This document shows positions 54,040 through 63,086 of a DNA stretch of 64,000 nt, one piece after another; the first letter of the stretch is position 1, and every line of letters starts with the position of its first letter. Location of the stretch: contig NZ_BAAAFX010000026.1 in the NCBI RefSeq assembly GCF_039523755.1, positions 73,702-137,701 of the forward strand. The letters are read 5' to 3'. The DNA comes from Tatumella terrea. Its GTDB lineage: Bacteria > Pseudomonadota > Gammaproteobacteria > Enterobacterales > Enterobacteriaceae. The translations under genes and the position numbers were made by a program. Below the pieces are notes generated by a model. The model was not told the origin of the DNA and made no database searches. It worked only from the letters and a program-made list of their open reading frames with translations.

Positions 54040-54915
54040 ATGCAGGAATCACTCTATAAACTGCCGGTTAACCGTCAGATCACCCCCTATATTTCTCTGC
54101 GTCAGAAAGGTCAGTTGCCGCTGATAGTGGTTAATCATCCGGCGGTACATGCGGTGGTTGCATTGCAGGGGGCCCATCTTATTTCATGGCAACCTTCCGG
54201 TGAAAAGCCGGTGATCTGGTTAAGCGATGAAACGGCATTCACGGAAGGTAAAGCCATTCGCGGCGGCGTACCTGTCTGCTGGCCCTGGTTCGGCCCGGCC
54301 GGTCAGCCGGCTCATGGTTTTGCCCGTAACCTCCCCTGGACACTGCTGGCTCATGATGAAAATGAGCAGGGAGTCAGTCTGACATTTGAGCTGAAGCACT
54401 CGCCACAAACTCATAAATACTGGCCACACGATTTTTCACTGATTGCCCGCTTCCGCCTGGGAAAACAGTGTGAAATTGAACTGGAAGCTCACGGTGAATT
54501 TACGTCGACTGCAGCATTGCATAGCTATTTCCGGGTGGCCGATATTGCCGGCGTCTCTGTCAGTGGCCTGGGCAGACCGTATATTGATAAAGTCGCCGGC
54601 GGGACGACGGCAGAGCAGCTTACGCCGCAAACTTATCCTGATCAGGTAGACCGTATATTCACTGCCGCCGATGACTGCAATGTCATTGAGGATACCGCCG
54701 GTAAACGCCGGCTGGAGATTTACCACCATCATAAAAGTGACGTTGTCACATGGAATCCGGGCCCTGCACTTTCCTGCAGTATGGGAGATATGGCCAATGA
54801 CGGATATAAAACTATGGTCTGCGTGGAAACGGCGCGTATTTCTCAGCCGCTGGTCAGCAAACACGATGCTCCGGGCCGTATGGGAGTGATGTTTAAGGTG
54901 GTCAGAAACGCCTGA
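54040..54915 (+). CDS. yeaD: Glucose-6-phosphate 1-epimerase-like protein YeaD
   Basis: Aldose-1-epimerase-fold enzyme, known or proposed to interconvert alpha- and beta-anomers of glucose-6-phosphate. The 291 residues have GGVPVCWPWFGP, HGFARNLPW with a probable catalytic His, and the later YFRVADI region. GAGGAG precedes the ATG. It follows gapA on the same strand, as in E. coli. Confidence 0.92.
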   Translation: MQESLYKLPVNRQITPYISLRQKGQLPLIVVNHPAVHAVVALQGAHLISWQPSGEKPVIWLSDETAFTEGKAIRGGVPVCWPWFGPAGQPAHGFARNLPWTLLAHDENEQGVSLTFELKHSPQTHKYWPHDFSLIARFRLGKQCEIELEAHGEFTSTAALHSYFRVADIAGVSVSGLGRPYIDKVAGGTTAEQLTPQTYPDQVDRIFTAADDCNVIEDTAGKRRLEIYHHHKSDVVTWNPGPALSCSMGDMANDGYKTMVCVETARISQPLVSKHDAPGRMGVMFKVVRNA

Positions 54916-55018
54916 TGCGTCAGAGGATCCTCTGACGCCCTTCGCTGTAGTATTGCGGGGCATCACCTGCCCCGCTCAGGAGCGTATGTCAGCCCCTGCT
55001 ACCTTCACAGCATCAGTT

Positions 55019-55768
55019 TCAGAACGTGTAACTTAGCCCCGTCCAGATCATTGCCTGACCGGACTTCGCCACCATCGGACTGTCTTTCACCTCGCTGCCG
55101 AACCACTGATAACGTCCGCCTACCCCTAACTGCCAGCGGGAGGTCAGCGGATAACTGGCGCTGATTTCCACGTACGGAAGCCAGCTGTCCCCCGCATCGT
55201 AGGAGGATATGCCGCTGCGCCGTGATTCCGCCGATGACACTCCGTAATAATAATTCGTCTGCTTGCTGCTGTTCCAGCTGACCCCGGCCCCCGGGTTGAG
55301 CGAGATCCCGTCCAGCATCAGCGGGTAATGCCAGTTGGTATTCCAGACAAAACCGTTACTCTGGTCCAGTACATCGCCCACCAGCGAGGTTTTCAGGACT
55401 CCCCAGTCAGCAATGTGTTGCCATTGTCCACCGGCCATCAGGGTCAGATGACGTTTATCCAGTTGCTTCATGGCAGACGACGAGGTGCGCTTCGGGTCAT
55501 ATTCCTGCCCAGAACTGGTGATGATCAATGAGAATTGGTCCTGCTGATCTTTCCACAGAAAATAGCCGCCCTGCAGTCCGGAAACAAAAAAATTCGCATC
55601 TTCGTAATTGATTAACGGGAAGGGATAATACCGTTCCTTACCGCCCTGATACGGCGATTGAACGTACAACGCCCCCGCGCCGAGGGTCAGAGGTGAACCT
55701 GCCGCCAGAACGCCGGAGGTGAAACAGGCAGTCGCCAGGGTAACGGCTGTCAGATATGATGTTTTCAA
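55019..55768 (-). CDS. mipA: MipA/OmpV family outer-membrane scaffolding protein
   Basis: Outer-membrane protein that bridges lytic transglycosylase MltA and PBP1B in E. coli. The 249-residue precursor has a signal peptide (ATACFTSGVLA, cleavage near residue 22), then a beta-barrel ending in SYTF with C-terminal Phe. Motifs ALYVQSPYQGGKERYYPFPL and GGRYQWFGSEVKDSP are typical of the family. Translation starts at TTG, preceded by AAGGAT. Position between yeaD and yeaG fits E. coli, where yeaE also intervenes; yeaE is absent here. Confidence 0.93.
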   Translation of the reverse strand: MKTSYLTAVTLATACFTSGVLAAGSPLTLGAGALYVQSPYQGGKERYYPFPLINYEDANFFVSGLQGGYFLWKDQQDQFSLIITSSGQEYDPKRTSSSAMKQLDKRHLTLMAGGQWQHIADWGVLKTSLVGDVLDQSNGFVWNTNWHYPLMLDGISLNPGAGVSWNSSKQTNYYYGVSSAESRRSGISSYDAGDSWLPYVEISASYPLTSRWQLGVGGRYQWFGSEVKDSPMVAKSGQAMIWTGLSYTF

Positions 55769-56170
55769 ACCAGAGGATCCTTAATTTAATGTCTGCTATC
55801 CGATGTCAGCGGTCATATTCACCGCCGGCAAGAGGGAGAGAATAAACGTAAATTCCCCCTCATGGCCCGCGTTTCGTGCCCTCACACGCTGCAGTCCCCC
55901 GCTGATAAATGACAGGATAGTACAGTTTGTTATTGATATATCGCTAAATAGTGCAAAAAACCGTGTGTGAACTGAAAATTTCTGACTACAGTTAAATAAT
56001 ACGACTCTGTACAAAATTTGTAATGACACACGGTCAGGATATTATTTCTTAAACATCTCCTCCTGGCATAAGGGCTGCTTTATCAGCCTGTGAGTCGTCT
56101 TTTCCCGGAGCAAATCCTGTCATCATTCTGCTCCTTTACCTGTGCTAAAAACAAAAGGACGGGCATCGCT
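55769..56170. other. Divergent mipA-yeaG regulatory region
   Basis: 402 bp with a 9-bp inverted repeat (ACCGTGTGT at 55960-55968 and ACACACGGT at 56026-56034) and a sigma-54-type promoter at 56064-56080. An in-frame extension of yeaG to 56090 exists but has no family similarity. No other gene. Confidence 0.65.
56064..56080 (+). promoter_or_regulatory. Candidate sigma-54 promoter for yeaGH
   Basis: TGGCATAAGGGCTGCTT has the obligatory GG-N10-GC arrangement, with a good -24 (TGGCAT) and a -12 (CTGC) one base from consensus. The start site would be near 56090, about 80 bp before the yeaG ATG. yeaGH is described in E. coli as part of the nitrogen-limitation (NtrC) response. Confidence 0.6.
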
Positions 56171-58105
56171 ATGAATATATTCGATCATTATCGCCAGCGT
56201 TATGAAGCGGCCAAAGACGAAGAGTTCACACTGCAGGAATTTCTGGCCATCTGTAAAAAGGATCGCAGTGCCTACGCCAATGCCGCAGAACGACTGCTGA
56301 CCGCCATCGGACACCCCGTCATGGTGGATACCGCTCAGGACCCAAGGCTTTCCCGTATTTTTTCGAACCGGGTGGTCCCCCGCTATCCGGCCTTCGAAGA
56401 GTTCTACGGGATGGAGGAAGCTATCGAACAGATAGTCTCTTATCTGAAACATGCCGCTCAGGGGCTGGAAGAAAAGAAACAAATTCTTTATCTGCTCGGG
56501 CCGGTCGGCGGCGGGAAATCCTCACTCGCTGAGCGGCTGAAAGCGCTGGTTCAGCGGGTTCCCATCTATGTTCTGACCGCTAACGGAGAACACAGCCCGG
56601 TGAACGATCACCCGCTATGTCTGTTTAATCCTGTTGAGGATGCAGGGATTCTGGCGGAGGAATACGGTATCCCGCGCCGTTACCTGGGCACCATAATGTC
56701 CCCGTGGGCCGCCAAACGTCTGCAGGAGTTTGGCGGTGATATCTCCAGGTTTAAAGTCGTTAAGGTCTGGCCCTCCATCCTCGGGCAACTGGCGATTGCT
56801 AAAACGGAGCCGGGGGATGAAAACAACCAGGATATTTCAGCCCTGGTCGGGAAAGTGGATATTCGCAAACTGGAGCACTTCGCCCAGAACGACCCGGACG
56901 CCTATAGCTATTCGGGGGCATTATGCCGTGCGAACCAAGGGGTGATGGAGTTTGTCGAAATGTTCAAAGCCCCGATCAAGGTTCTGCATCCGTTGTTAAC
57001 GGCGACCCAGGAAGGTAACTATAACGGCACCGAAGGTATTTCAGCATTACCGTTTAACGGTATTATCCTTGCCCACTCCAATGAATCTGAATGGGTGCAG
57101 TTCAGAAATAATAAAAGCAACGAAGCCTTTCTCGACCGTGTTTACATCGTAAAAGTCCCTTATTGCCTGCGGGTGTCTGAAGAGATTAAGATCTACAAAA
57201 AACTGCTGAATAACAGTGAGCTGACAGAGGCCTCCTGCGCGCCGGGCACCCTTGAAACACTGGCCCGTTTTATTATCCTGTCGCGGCTGAAGTCGCCGGA
57301 AAACTCGAGTATTTTCTCTAAAATGCGGGTCTATGACGGAGAGAGCCTGAAAGATACCGATCCTAAAGCCAAATCATGGCAGGAATATCATGATTACGCC
57401 GGTGTCGATGAAGGGATGAACGGCTTATCCACCCGCTTCGCGTTCAAAATACTCTCACGGGTCTTTAACTTCGACCATACTGAGCTGGCCGCGAACCCGG
57501 TACATCTGTTCTATGTGCTCGAACAGCAGATAGAGCGGGAGCAATTTCCGCAGGAAGTGGCCGATAAATATCTGGAGTTTCTGAAAGGCTATCTGACCCC
57601 TAAATATGCGGAATTTATCGGTAAAGAAATACAGACCGCCTATCTCGAATCCTACTCTGAGTACGGACAGAATATTTTTGACCGTTATGTGACTTATGCT
57701 GATTTCTGGATCCAGGATCAGGAATACCGCGACCCGGATACCGGCCAGTTGTTCGATCGCGAATCCCTGAACGCAGAACTGGAGAAAATCGAGAAACCGG
57801 CCGGGATCAGTAATCCGAAAGACTTCCGCAATGAGATAGTAAACTTCGTGCTGCGTGCCAGGGCTCAGAACAGCGGCCATAACCCGAACTGGACCAGCTA
57901 TGAAAAATTGCGTACCGTCATTGAGAAGAAAATGTTCTCCAATACCGAAGAACTGTTACCGGTCATCTCGTTTAATACTAAAACGTCTACCGATGAACAG
58001 AAGAAACACGATGACTTTGTGGATCGTATGATGGAGAAAGGCTACACCCGTAAACAGGTACGTCTGCTCTGCGAATGGTACCTCAGGGTACGTAAGTCTT
58101 CCTGA
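56171..58105 (+). CDS. yeaG: PrkA-family serine protein kinase YeaG
   Basis: AAA+-like ATPase joined to a PrkA kinase domain; in E. coli it acts under sustained nitrogen starvation and stress. The 644 residues equal E. coli YeaG. Walker A GPVGGGKSS (110-118, Lys116) is in the N-terminal half, with HSNESEW nearby in the sensor region, and the PrkA C-terminal domain ends CEWYLRVRKSS. The ATG at 56171 reproduces the conserved MNIFDHYRQRYE start. Confidence 0.97.
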   Translation: MNIFDHYRQRYEAAKDEEFTLQEFLAICKKDRSAYANAAERLLTAIGHPVMVDTAQDPRLSRIFSNRVVPRYPAFEEFYGMEEAIEQIVSYLKHAAQGLEEKKQILYLLGPVGGGKSSLAERLKALVQRVPIYVLTANGEHSPVNDHPLCLFNPVEDAGILAEEYGIPRRYLGTIMSPWAAKRLQEFGGDISRFKVVKVWPSILGQLAIAKTEPGDENNQDISALVGKVDIRKLEHFAQNDPDAYSYSGALCRANQGVMEFVEMFKAPIKVLHPLLTATQEGNYNGTEGISALPFNGIILAHSNESEWVQFRNNKSNEAFLDRVYIVKVPYCLRVSEEIKIYKKLLNNSELTEASCAPGTLETLARFIILSRLKSPENSSIFSKMRVYDGESLKDTDPKAKSWQEYHDYAGVDEGMNGLSTRFAFKILSRVFNFDHTELAANPVHLFYVLEQQIEREQFPQEVADKYLEFLKGYLTPKYAEFIGKEIQTAYLESYSEYGQNIFDRYVTYADFWIQDQEYRDPDTGQLFDRESLNAELEKIEKPAGISNPKDFRNEIVNFVLRARAQNSGHNPNWTSYEKLRTVIEKKMFSNTEELLPVISFNTKTSTDEQKKHDDFVDRMMEKGYTRKQVRLLCEWYLRVRKSS

Positions 58106-58115
58106 GAACGTCTCC

Positions 58116-58137
58116 GGGCGGCAGAGATCTGCCGCCC
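58116..58137 (+). terminator. yeaG-yeaH intercistronic hairpin
   Basis: GGGCGGCA-gagatc-TGCCGCCC between two co-directional genes, without a T-tract. Probably an mRNA processing or stability element that lets YeaG and YeaH levels differ, not a full terminator. Confidence 0.6.
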
Positions 58138-58169
58138 TCCCGTTTAACTGTGTTGTCCGGGAGTCAGTT

Positions 58170-59444
58170 ATGTCCTATTTTATCGATCGGCGACTGAACG
58201 GTAAAAATAAAAGTGCGGTGAATCGTCAGCGCTTTTTACGTCGTTATAAATCGCAAATTAAAAAATCTATTGCTGATGCAATCAATAAACGCTCAGTCAC
58301 CGATACCGGCAGCGGCGAGTCTGTTTCCATTCCTGTCGATGACATCCGCGAGCCTTCGTTTCACCAGGGCGGCGGTGGAGAACGAACCCGGGTTCATCCC
58401 GGCAATGATCAGTTTATTACCCACGATCGTATCGAACGTAACCCGGGGGGGGGCGGCTCTGGCTCCGGTCAGGGTGAGGCCAGTCAGCAGGGAGAAGGTG
58501 AAGACAGTTTCAGCTTTTCTATTTCAAAAGATGAATACCTTGACCTGCTGTTTGACGATCTGGCCCTGCCCAATCTGCAGAAAAATAACCAGAACCGCTT
58601 AACCGAATATAAAGTGCATCGTGCAGGTTATAGTGCTAACGGTGTGCCTTCTAATATCAGCGTCGTGCGTTCATTACAGAACTCGCTGGCGCGGCGAACA
58701 GCGATGACGGCGGGTAAGCGGCGGCTACTGGCAGAATGTGAACTGGCGCTTGCGGAGCTTCGTTGTCAGGAACCGGCACAGCTGCTGGAAGAGGAACGGC
58801 TGGAACGTGAAATCGCCGAACTGAAAGCCAGTATCGCCCGCGTTCCTTTTATTGATACCTTTGATTTGCGTTATAAAAATTTCGAAAAACGGGCTGAACC
58901 CTCCAGTCAGGCGGTGATGTTCTGCCTGATGGATGTGTCAGGCTCGATGGATCAGCCGACGAAAGATATGGCGAAACGGTTTTATATTCTGTTGTATTTA
59001 TTTCTCAGCCGCAGCTATAAAAACGTTGAGGTGGTTTATATTCGCCACCACACGCAGGCAAAAGAAGTCGATGAGCATGAGTTTTTCTATTCACAGGAAA
59101 CCGGAGGAACTATTGTCTCCAGTGCGCTGAAACTAATGAATGAGGTGATCAGGGAACGCTATGATCCGCAGCAGTGGAATATTTATGCCGCGCAGGCCTC
59201 CGACGGAGACAACTGGGCGGATGACTCCCCCCTCTGCCATGAATTGCTGGCCGCTGAACTGCTGCCGGTGGTCCGGTATTACAGTTATATTGAAATCACC
59301 CGCCGGGCCCATCAGACATTATGGCGTGAGTATGAGCAGTTACAGCATCGTTTTGACAATTTTGCTATCCAGCAAATCCGCGAACCGGAAGATATTTACC
59401 CGGTGTTTCGTGAATTATTCCAACGTCAGACGGCCGGAAACTGA
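58170..59444 (+). CDS. yeaH: YeaH/YhbH family protein (VWA-like)
   Basis: 424-residue DUF444 protein encoded with the YeaG kinase across many bacteria; molecular function unknown. The N-terminal part is basic, followed by a Gly/Ser-rich low-complexity linker (PGGGGSGSGQGEAS) and a C-terminal von Willebrand-A-like domain with MIDAS motif DVSGSMD. GGGAG precedes the ATG. Length is near E. coli YeaH (427). Confidence 0.95.
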   Translation: MSYFIDRRLNGKNKSAVNRQRFLRRYKSQIKKSIADAINKRSVTDTGSGESVSIPVDDIREPSFHQGGGGERTRVHPGNDQFITHDRIERNPGGGGSGSGQGEASQQGEGEDSFSFSISKDEYLDLLFDDLALPNLQKNNQNRLTEYKVHRAGYSANGVPSNISVVRSLQNSLARRTAMTAGKRRLLAECELALAELRCQEPAQLLEEERLEREIAELKASIARVPFIDTFDLRYKNFEKRAEPSSQAVMFCLMDVSGSMDQPTKDMAKRFYILLYLFLSRSYKNVEVVYIRHHTQAKEVDEHEFFYSQETGGTIVSSALKLMNEVIRERYDPQQWNIYAAQASDGDNWADDSPLCHELLAAELLPVVRYYSYIEITRRAHQTLWREYEQLQHRFDNFAIQQIREPEDIYPVFRELFQRQTAGN

Positions 59445-59449
59445 ACCTG

Positions 59450-59480
59450 CTTCCCGGACCGGCCCTTTCTGGCCGGGAAG
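59450..59480 (+). terminator. yeaH 3' hairpin
   Basis: CTTCCCGG...CCGGGAAG with further internal pairing (CGGCC/GGCC), six bases after the yeaH stop. No T-tract follows. Confidence 0.5.
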
Positions 59481-59696
59481 TTCTGCCCTCCCGTTTTACT
59501 GAACCGCTCACCGGACTCTGTACTTTTTCCTTTTTGCGGGGGTTATCTCCTTGCCGATAGCCTTAGACGATGCGTCCGGAGAGGATATTCGTTTATAATA
59601 GCGCGGCAGTTTTAGCGTTTCGCTGATACTGTGCATAACGCCTGTAAAAATCCCCAATCCTGCAGGCCTGCGGTTATCCATTTCCGGGAGCGTATA

Positions 59697-59795
59697 ATGA
59701 AAATTGGCTATTTATTTCCGGTCGCGATTATTATTGCCGGTGTAGGTTTACTCATCTGGTTCGTGGCCAGCGGCGCATGGATGCCGGGACACTAA
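59697..59795 (+). CDS. yoaK: YoaK-like small membrane protein
   Basis: 32-residue peptide starting MKIGYLFPVAIIIAGVG and ending SGAWMPGH. It has one hydrophobic span (about 7-25) and resembles E. coli YoaK, a 32-residue inner-membrane peptide starting MRIGIIFPV and ending GGYAAPGA. A GGGAG site is seven bases upstream. It is a single-gene unit between yeaH and nhaP2. Function unknown. The homology call rests on length, the N-terminal IG-FPV pattern and the Gly/Pro tail. Confidence 0.75.
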   Translation: MKIGYLFPVAIIIAGVGLLIWFVASGAWMPGH

Positions 59796-60008
59796 ACATT
59801 GAAAGAAATACGACGGTTTATTACGCAGGCGCTATAGTTCACCGTTTATAACCGGCGTACGGGTGCGATCGATTCGTCCATAAAGGCGCCGGGCTTGCCT
59901 GGTCAACCGCGACGGGTACAGATGACCCGATGATGATTTCCGGCCCGATTCAGGGATCCTGCAGAATATTATTTCTGCCACATTATTTATCTTCAGGGAG
60001 CAGTTACA

Positions 60009-61736
60009 TTGGATTCCGGCATGATTTACAGTCTCTTCGTTATTGGCTCAGTGCTGGTAGCGTCCAGTATTATACTCAGTGCCTTCTCATCAAAACTGGG
60101 TATTCCTATTCTGGTGATCTTTCTTGCGCTGGGCATGCTGGCCGGGGAAGACGGCATCGGTGGCATTGCCTTTGATAACTATCCGGCTGCTTATCTGATC
60201 TCTAACCTGGCGCTGGCGGTTATCCTGCTGGACGGGGGCATGCGCACCCGCGTCGGTTCGCTGAAAGTGGCGCTCTGGCCTTCCCTGTCGCTGGCTACCA
60301 TCGGTGTTTTGATCACCGCCGGACTGACCGGAATGATGGCCGCCTGGTTATTTCATCTCGACCTGATGCAGGGCTTCCTGATTGGCGCGATTATCGGTTC
60401 AACCGATGCCGCTGCCGTTTTTTCACTGTTAGGGGGAAAAGGGTTAAACGAACGTGTCAGCTCCACACTGGAAATCGAATCCGGCAGTAATGACCCGATG
60501 GCCGTGTTTCTGACCATTACGCTGATTGATATGATCCAGAAGGGACAAACCGGCCTGAACATGATGTTTCTGGTGCATCTGGTGCAGGAGTTCGGACTGG
60601 GCATTGTATTGGGCATCGGGGGTGGTTTCGCCATCCAGCAGTTAATTAACCGCATCACCTTACCGCCGGGCCTCTACCCGTTACTGGCCGTGAGTGGCGG
60701 GATCCTCGTTTTTGCCCTGACCACCCTGATGGAAGGCAGCGGTATTCTGGCGGTGTATCTTTGCGGCTGCTGGCTGGGTAATACGCCGGTGCGCAACCGT
60801 AACGGTATCCTGCAGACTTTTGACGGAATGGCCTGGTTAAGCCAGATCGGTATGTTTATTGTTCTGGGGCTGTTAGTGGTGCCAACCGATTTATGGGAAA
60901 TTGCACTCCCCGCTATGCTACTTTCGCTGTGGCTTATTTTTATCGCACGGCCGTTGTCGGTATTTGCCGGTCTGTTACCGTTTAAGAACTTTACCCTGAG
61001 AGAACGTTTCTTTATCAGTTGGGTCGGCTTACGGGGAGCGGTACCCATCATCCTTGCCGTCTTCCCGATGATGGCCGGCCTGGATAACGCCAAGCTTTAC
61101 TTTGATATCGCTTTCTTTGTGGTACTGGTTTCCCTGATGCTACAGGGAACCTCTCTGACCAAAGCGGCAAAGCTGGGTAAAGTGGTAGTCCCGCCCACCG
61201 CCGAGCCTATTCAACGTATCGGACTGGATATCCATCCGGATACCCAATGGGAAGAATTTGTCTATCAGCTCGGCGCGGACAAGTGGTGCGTCGGTGCGGC
61301 ACTGAGAGAGCTGGAAATGCCGGCAGATACCCGTATTGCAGCCCTGTTCCGCGGTAATGTGCTGATGCATCCATCCGGGTCAACCCGTTTACAGGAAGAT
61401 GACATCCTCTGTGTTATCGGGCGGGAAAAAGATTTGCCGGCGTTAGGTAAAATGTTCAGCCAGAGCCCGCCATCTGCACTGGAACAACGCTTTTTCGGCG
61501 ATTTTATTCTGGATGCCGGCACCGACCTTTATGATATCGCACAGGTCTACGGGCTGGAACTGGATCCCGATGTTCAGGCTCATCAGCCACTGTCCCGGCT
61601 GATCGTTCAGCAACTGGGAGGCACACCGGTCATCGGTGACCAGCTAGAATGGATGAATGTCACCTGGACGGTTGCCGAAAAAGAAGGCAATGACATCCTG
61701 AAAGTCGGCGTAAGAATGAGCGGAGAACCTCTCTGA
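60009..61736 (+). CDS. nhaP2: K+/H+ antiporter NhaP2 (CvrA), CPA1 family
   Basis: Cation:proton antiporter protecting against excess K+ or alkali. The 575 residues have a membrane domain of about 12 segments (1-395; GGMRTRVGSLKVALWPS, GSTDAAAVFSLLGG, ESGSNDPMAVFLT with the ion-binding ND pair) and a cytoplasmic C-terminal part with a TrkA-C domain and CorC_HlyC-like end (DVLCVIGRE-type block). Translation starts at TTG, with GGGAG upstream. Close to E. coli CvrA over its full length, though cvrA lies elsewhere in E. coli. Confidence 0.95.
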   Translation: MDSGMIYSLFVIGSVLVASSIILSAFSSKLGIPILVIFLALGMLAGEDGIGGIAFDNYPAAYLISNLALAVILLDGGMRTRVGSLKVALWPSLSLATIGVLITAGLTGMMAAWLFHLDLMQGFLIGAIIGSTDAAAVFSLLGGKGLNERVSSTLEIESGSNDPMAVFLTITLIDMIQKGQTGLNMMFLVHLVQEFGLGIVLGIGGGFAIQQLINRITLPPGLYPLLAVSGGILVFALTTLMEGSGILAVYLCGCWLGNTPVRNRNGILQTFDGMAWLSQIGMFIVLGLLVVPTDLWEIALPAMLLSLWLIFIARPLSVFAGLLPFKNFTLRERFFISWVGLRGAVPIILAVFPMMAGLDNAKLYFDIAFFVVLVSLMLQGTSLTKAAKLGKVVVPPTAEPIQRIGLDIHPDTQWEEFVYQLGADKWCVGAALRELEMPADTRIAALFRGNVLMHPSGSTRLQEDDILCVIGREKDLPALGKMFSQSPPSALEQRFFGDFILDAGTDLYDIAQVYGLELDPDVQAHQPLSRLIVQQLGGTPVIGDQLEWMNVTWTVAEKEGNDILKVGVRMSGEPL

Positions 61737-61895
61737 GCAGCGTCTGAAGGCGCCGATCCATTGCAATAATGCGGGGTCTGCGCCTGCCGTTAATGCTGTA
61801 CGTTCCTGGTCCGCCGGAAAATTATTATTTAGCACTATTCGTTACCGCTGAAACAGGGTAATCTTGTCCGCTTTTTTCAGGTCACCTGTATATTT

Positions 61896-63086
61896 ATGAA
61901 TAAATACACTCTGTTACTGCTGAGTCTGGTCCTGCTAGCCCCGTTGGGTATTGACCTGTATCTGCCGACACTGCCACAGGTTGCTACCGGGCTGCATACC
62001 CCGGTGAGTAATATCCAGTCCACCATTCCTCTGTTCTTACTGGTGATGGGATTGGGTCAGTTAATCACCGGACCCCTGGTCGATAACTTCGGCCGCAAAC
62101 CCGTCGCTATGGCCGGTTTAGGCCTTTACGCCGCTGGCAGCCTGACGGCTGCCCTCGCCGACCACTGGCCGGTGTTCCTGGCTGCACGGATAATCCAGGG
62201 CTGTGCTGTCTGCTGTACCGCGGTAGTCTCATTCAGTGGGGTCCGTGATCGTCTTAGCGGTGACGAAGCCGCGAAAACCTTTGGTTTTCTCAATGGCGCG
62301 TTGAATATCGTCCCCGCACTGGCTCCTTTACTGGGAGGAACTCTGGCTGAGTTCTGGGGGTGGCGAGCGCCTTTCAGTTTCCTTTGCCTGTATGCGGTGG
62401 TGGTTGGAGTGATCATTCTGCTGTTCCTGCCGGAAACACGTCCGAAAGAGACACTGAAAGTCCCCTTTTTCCCGCTAAAGCAGTATGCGTCAATTCTTGC
62501 TGACCTGCGTTTTGTCTGTTTTGCGCTGGCAAATGCCGGGGCATTGGGAATGGTGCTGACCTATGTATCACTGGCCCCGCAGGTTCTGATGGAGCAGGCA
62601 GGCCTGTCGTCTTTTGCTTTTGCGCTGGCCTTCGGTGCCAATGGCCTGTGGATCATGCTGGTCAGCAGTATTGTCAGTTATGTGATCCGTAAGGCCGGCC
62701 GCCCCTTCTGTCTGTTCTTCGGCGGACTATGCATGCTGATAGCGGCCGGTCTGCTGAGCAGTGAAGCCGTCCTGTTCAGTACGTCCATTCAACACCACTG
62801 GCTTAGCTATATGTTGCCGGTCGCCCTGGCGGTCGCGGGCCTGGCGTTTATTATCGGCCCGGCCACCAGCTATGCGCTGGAGCCGTACCAGCAGCAGGCG
62901 GGGATGGCATCGGCATTACAGGGGTTCTTCCAGATGGCAGGGGGTGCCGGGGGCAGTCTGTGTATGCTTGCGCTGCCTCTGCCCCCACAACACGCGCTTT
63001 CTTTTATGATGCTGATCGGCGCTGCACTGGCCTTTATCGCCTGGCGCTGCAGTCACTCCGTAAAAGGCACCCTGACCGAACTATAA
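61896..63086 (+). CDS. Bcr/CflA-type multidrug efflux MFS transporter
   Basis: 396 residues with 12 predicted membrane segments. Family marks are GIDLYLPTLPQV in the first segment and loop, the motif-A sequence GPLVDNFGRKPV between segments 2 and 3, and a drug:proton antiporter motif C-like region (GALNIVPALAPLLGGTLAE). FLPETRP follows segment 6. It resembles chloramphenicol/bicyclomycin exporters of the DHA1 family (MdtL, CmlA, YdhC types), but substrate cannot be told from sequence. It stands alone, 159 bp after nhaP2. Confidence 0.88.
   Translation: MNKYTLLLLSLVLLAPLGIDLYLPTLPQVATGLHTPVSNIQSTIPLFLLVMGLGQLITGPLVDNFGRKPVAMAGLGLYAAGSLTAALADHWPVFLAARIIQGCAVCCTAVVSFSGVRDRLSGDEAAKTFGFLNGALNIVPALAPLLGGTLAEFWGWRAPFSFLCLYAVVVGVIILLFLPETRPKETLKVPFFPLKQYASILADLRFVCFALANAGALGMVLTYVSLAPQVLMEQAGLSSFAFALAFGANGLWIMLVSSIVSYVIRKAGRPFCLFFGGLCMLIAAGLLSSEAVLFSTSIQHHWLSYMLPVALAVAGLAFIIGPATSYALEPYQQQAGMASALQGFFQMAGGAGGSLCMLALPLPPQHALSFMMLIGAALAFIAWRCSHSVKGTLTEL

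Noticed and set aside
55960..56034. CRP site upstream of yeaG
   Set aside because: TGTGA occurs in one arm, but the TCACA partner at the right spacing is missing.
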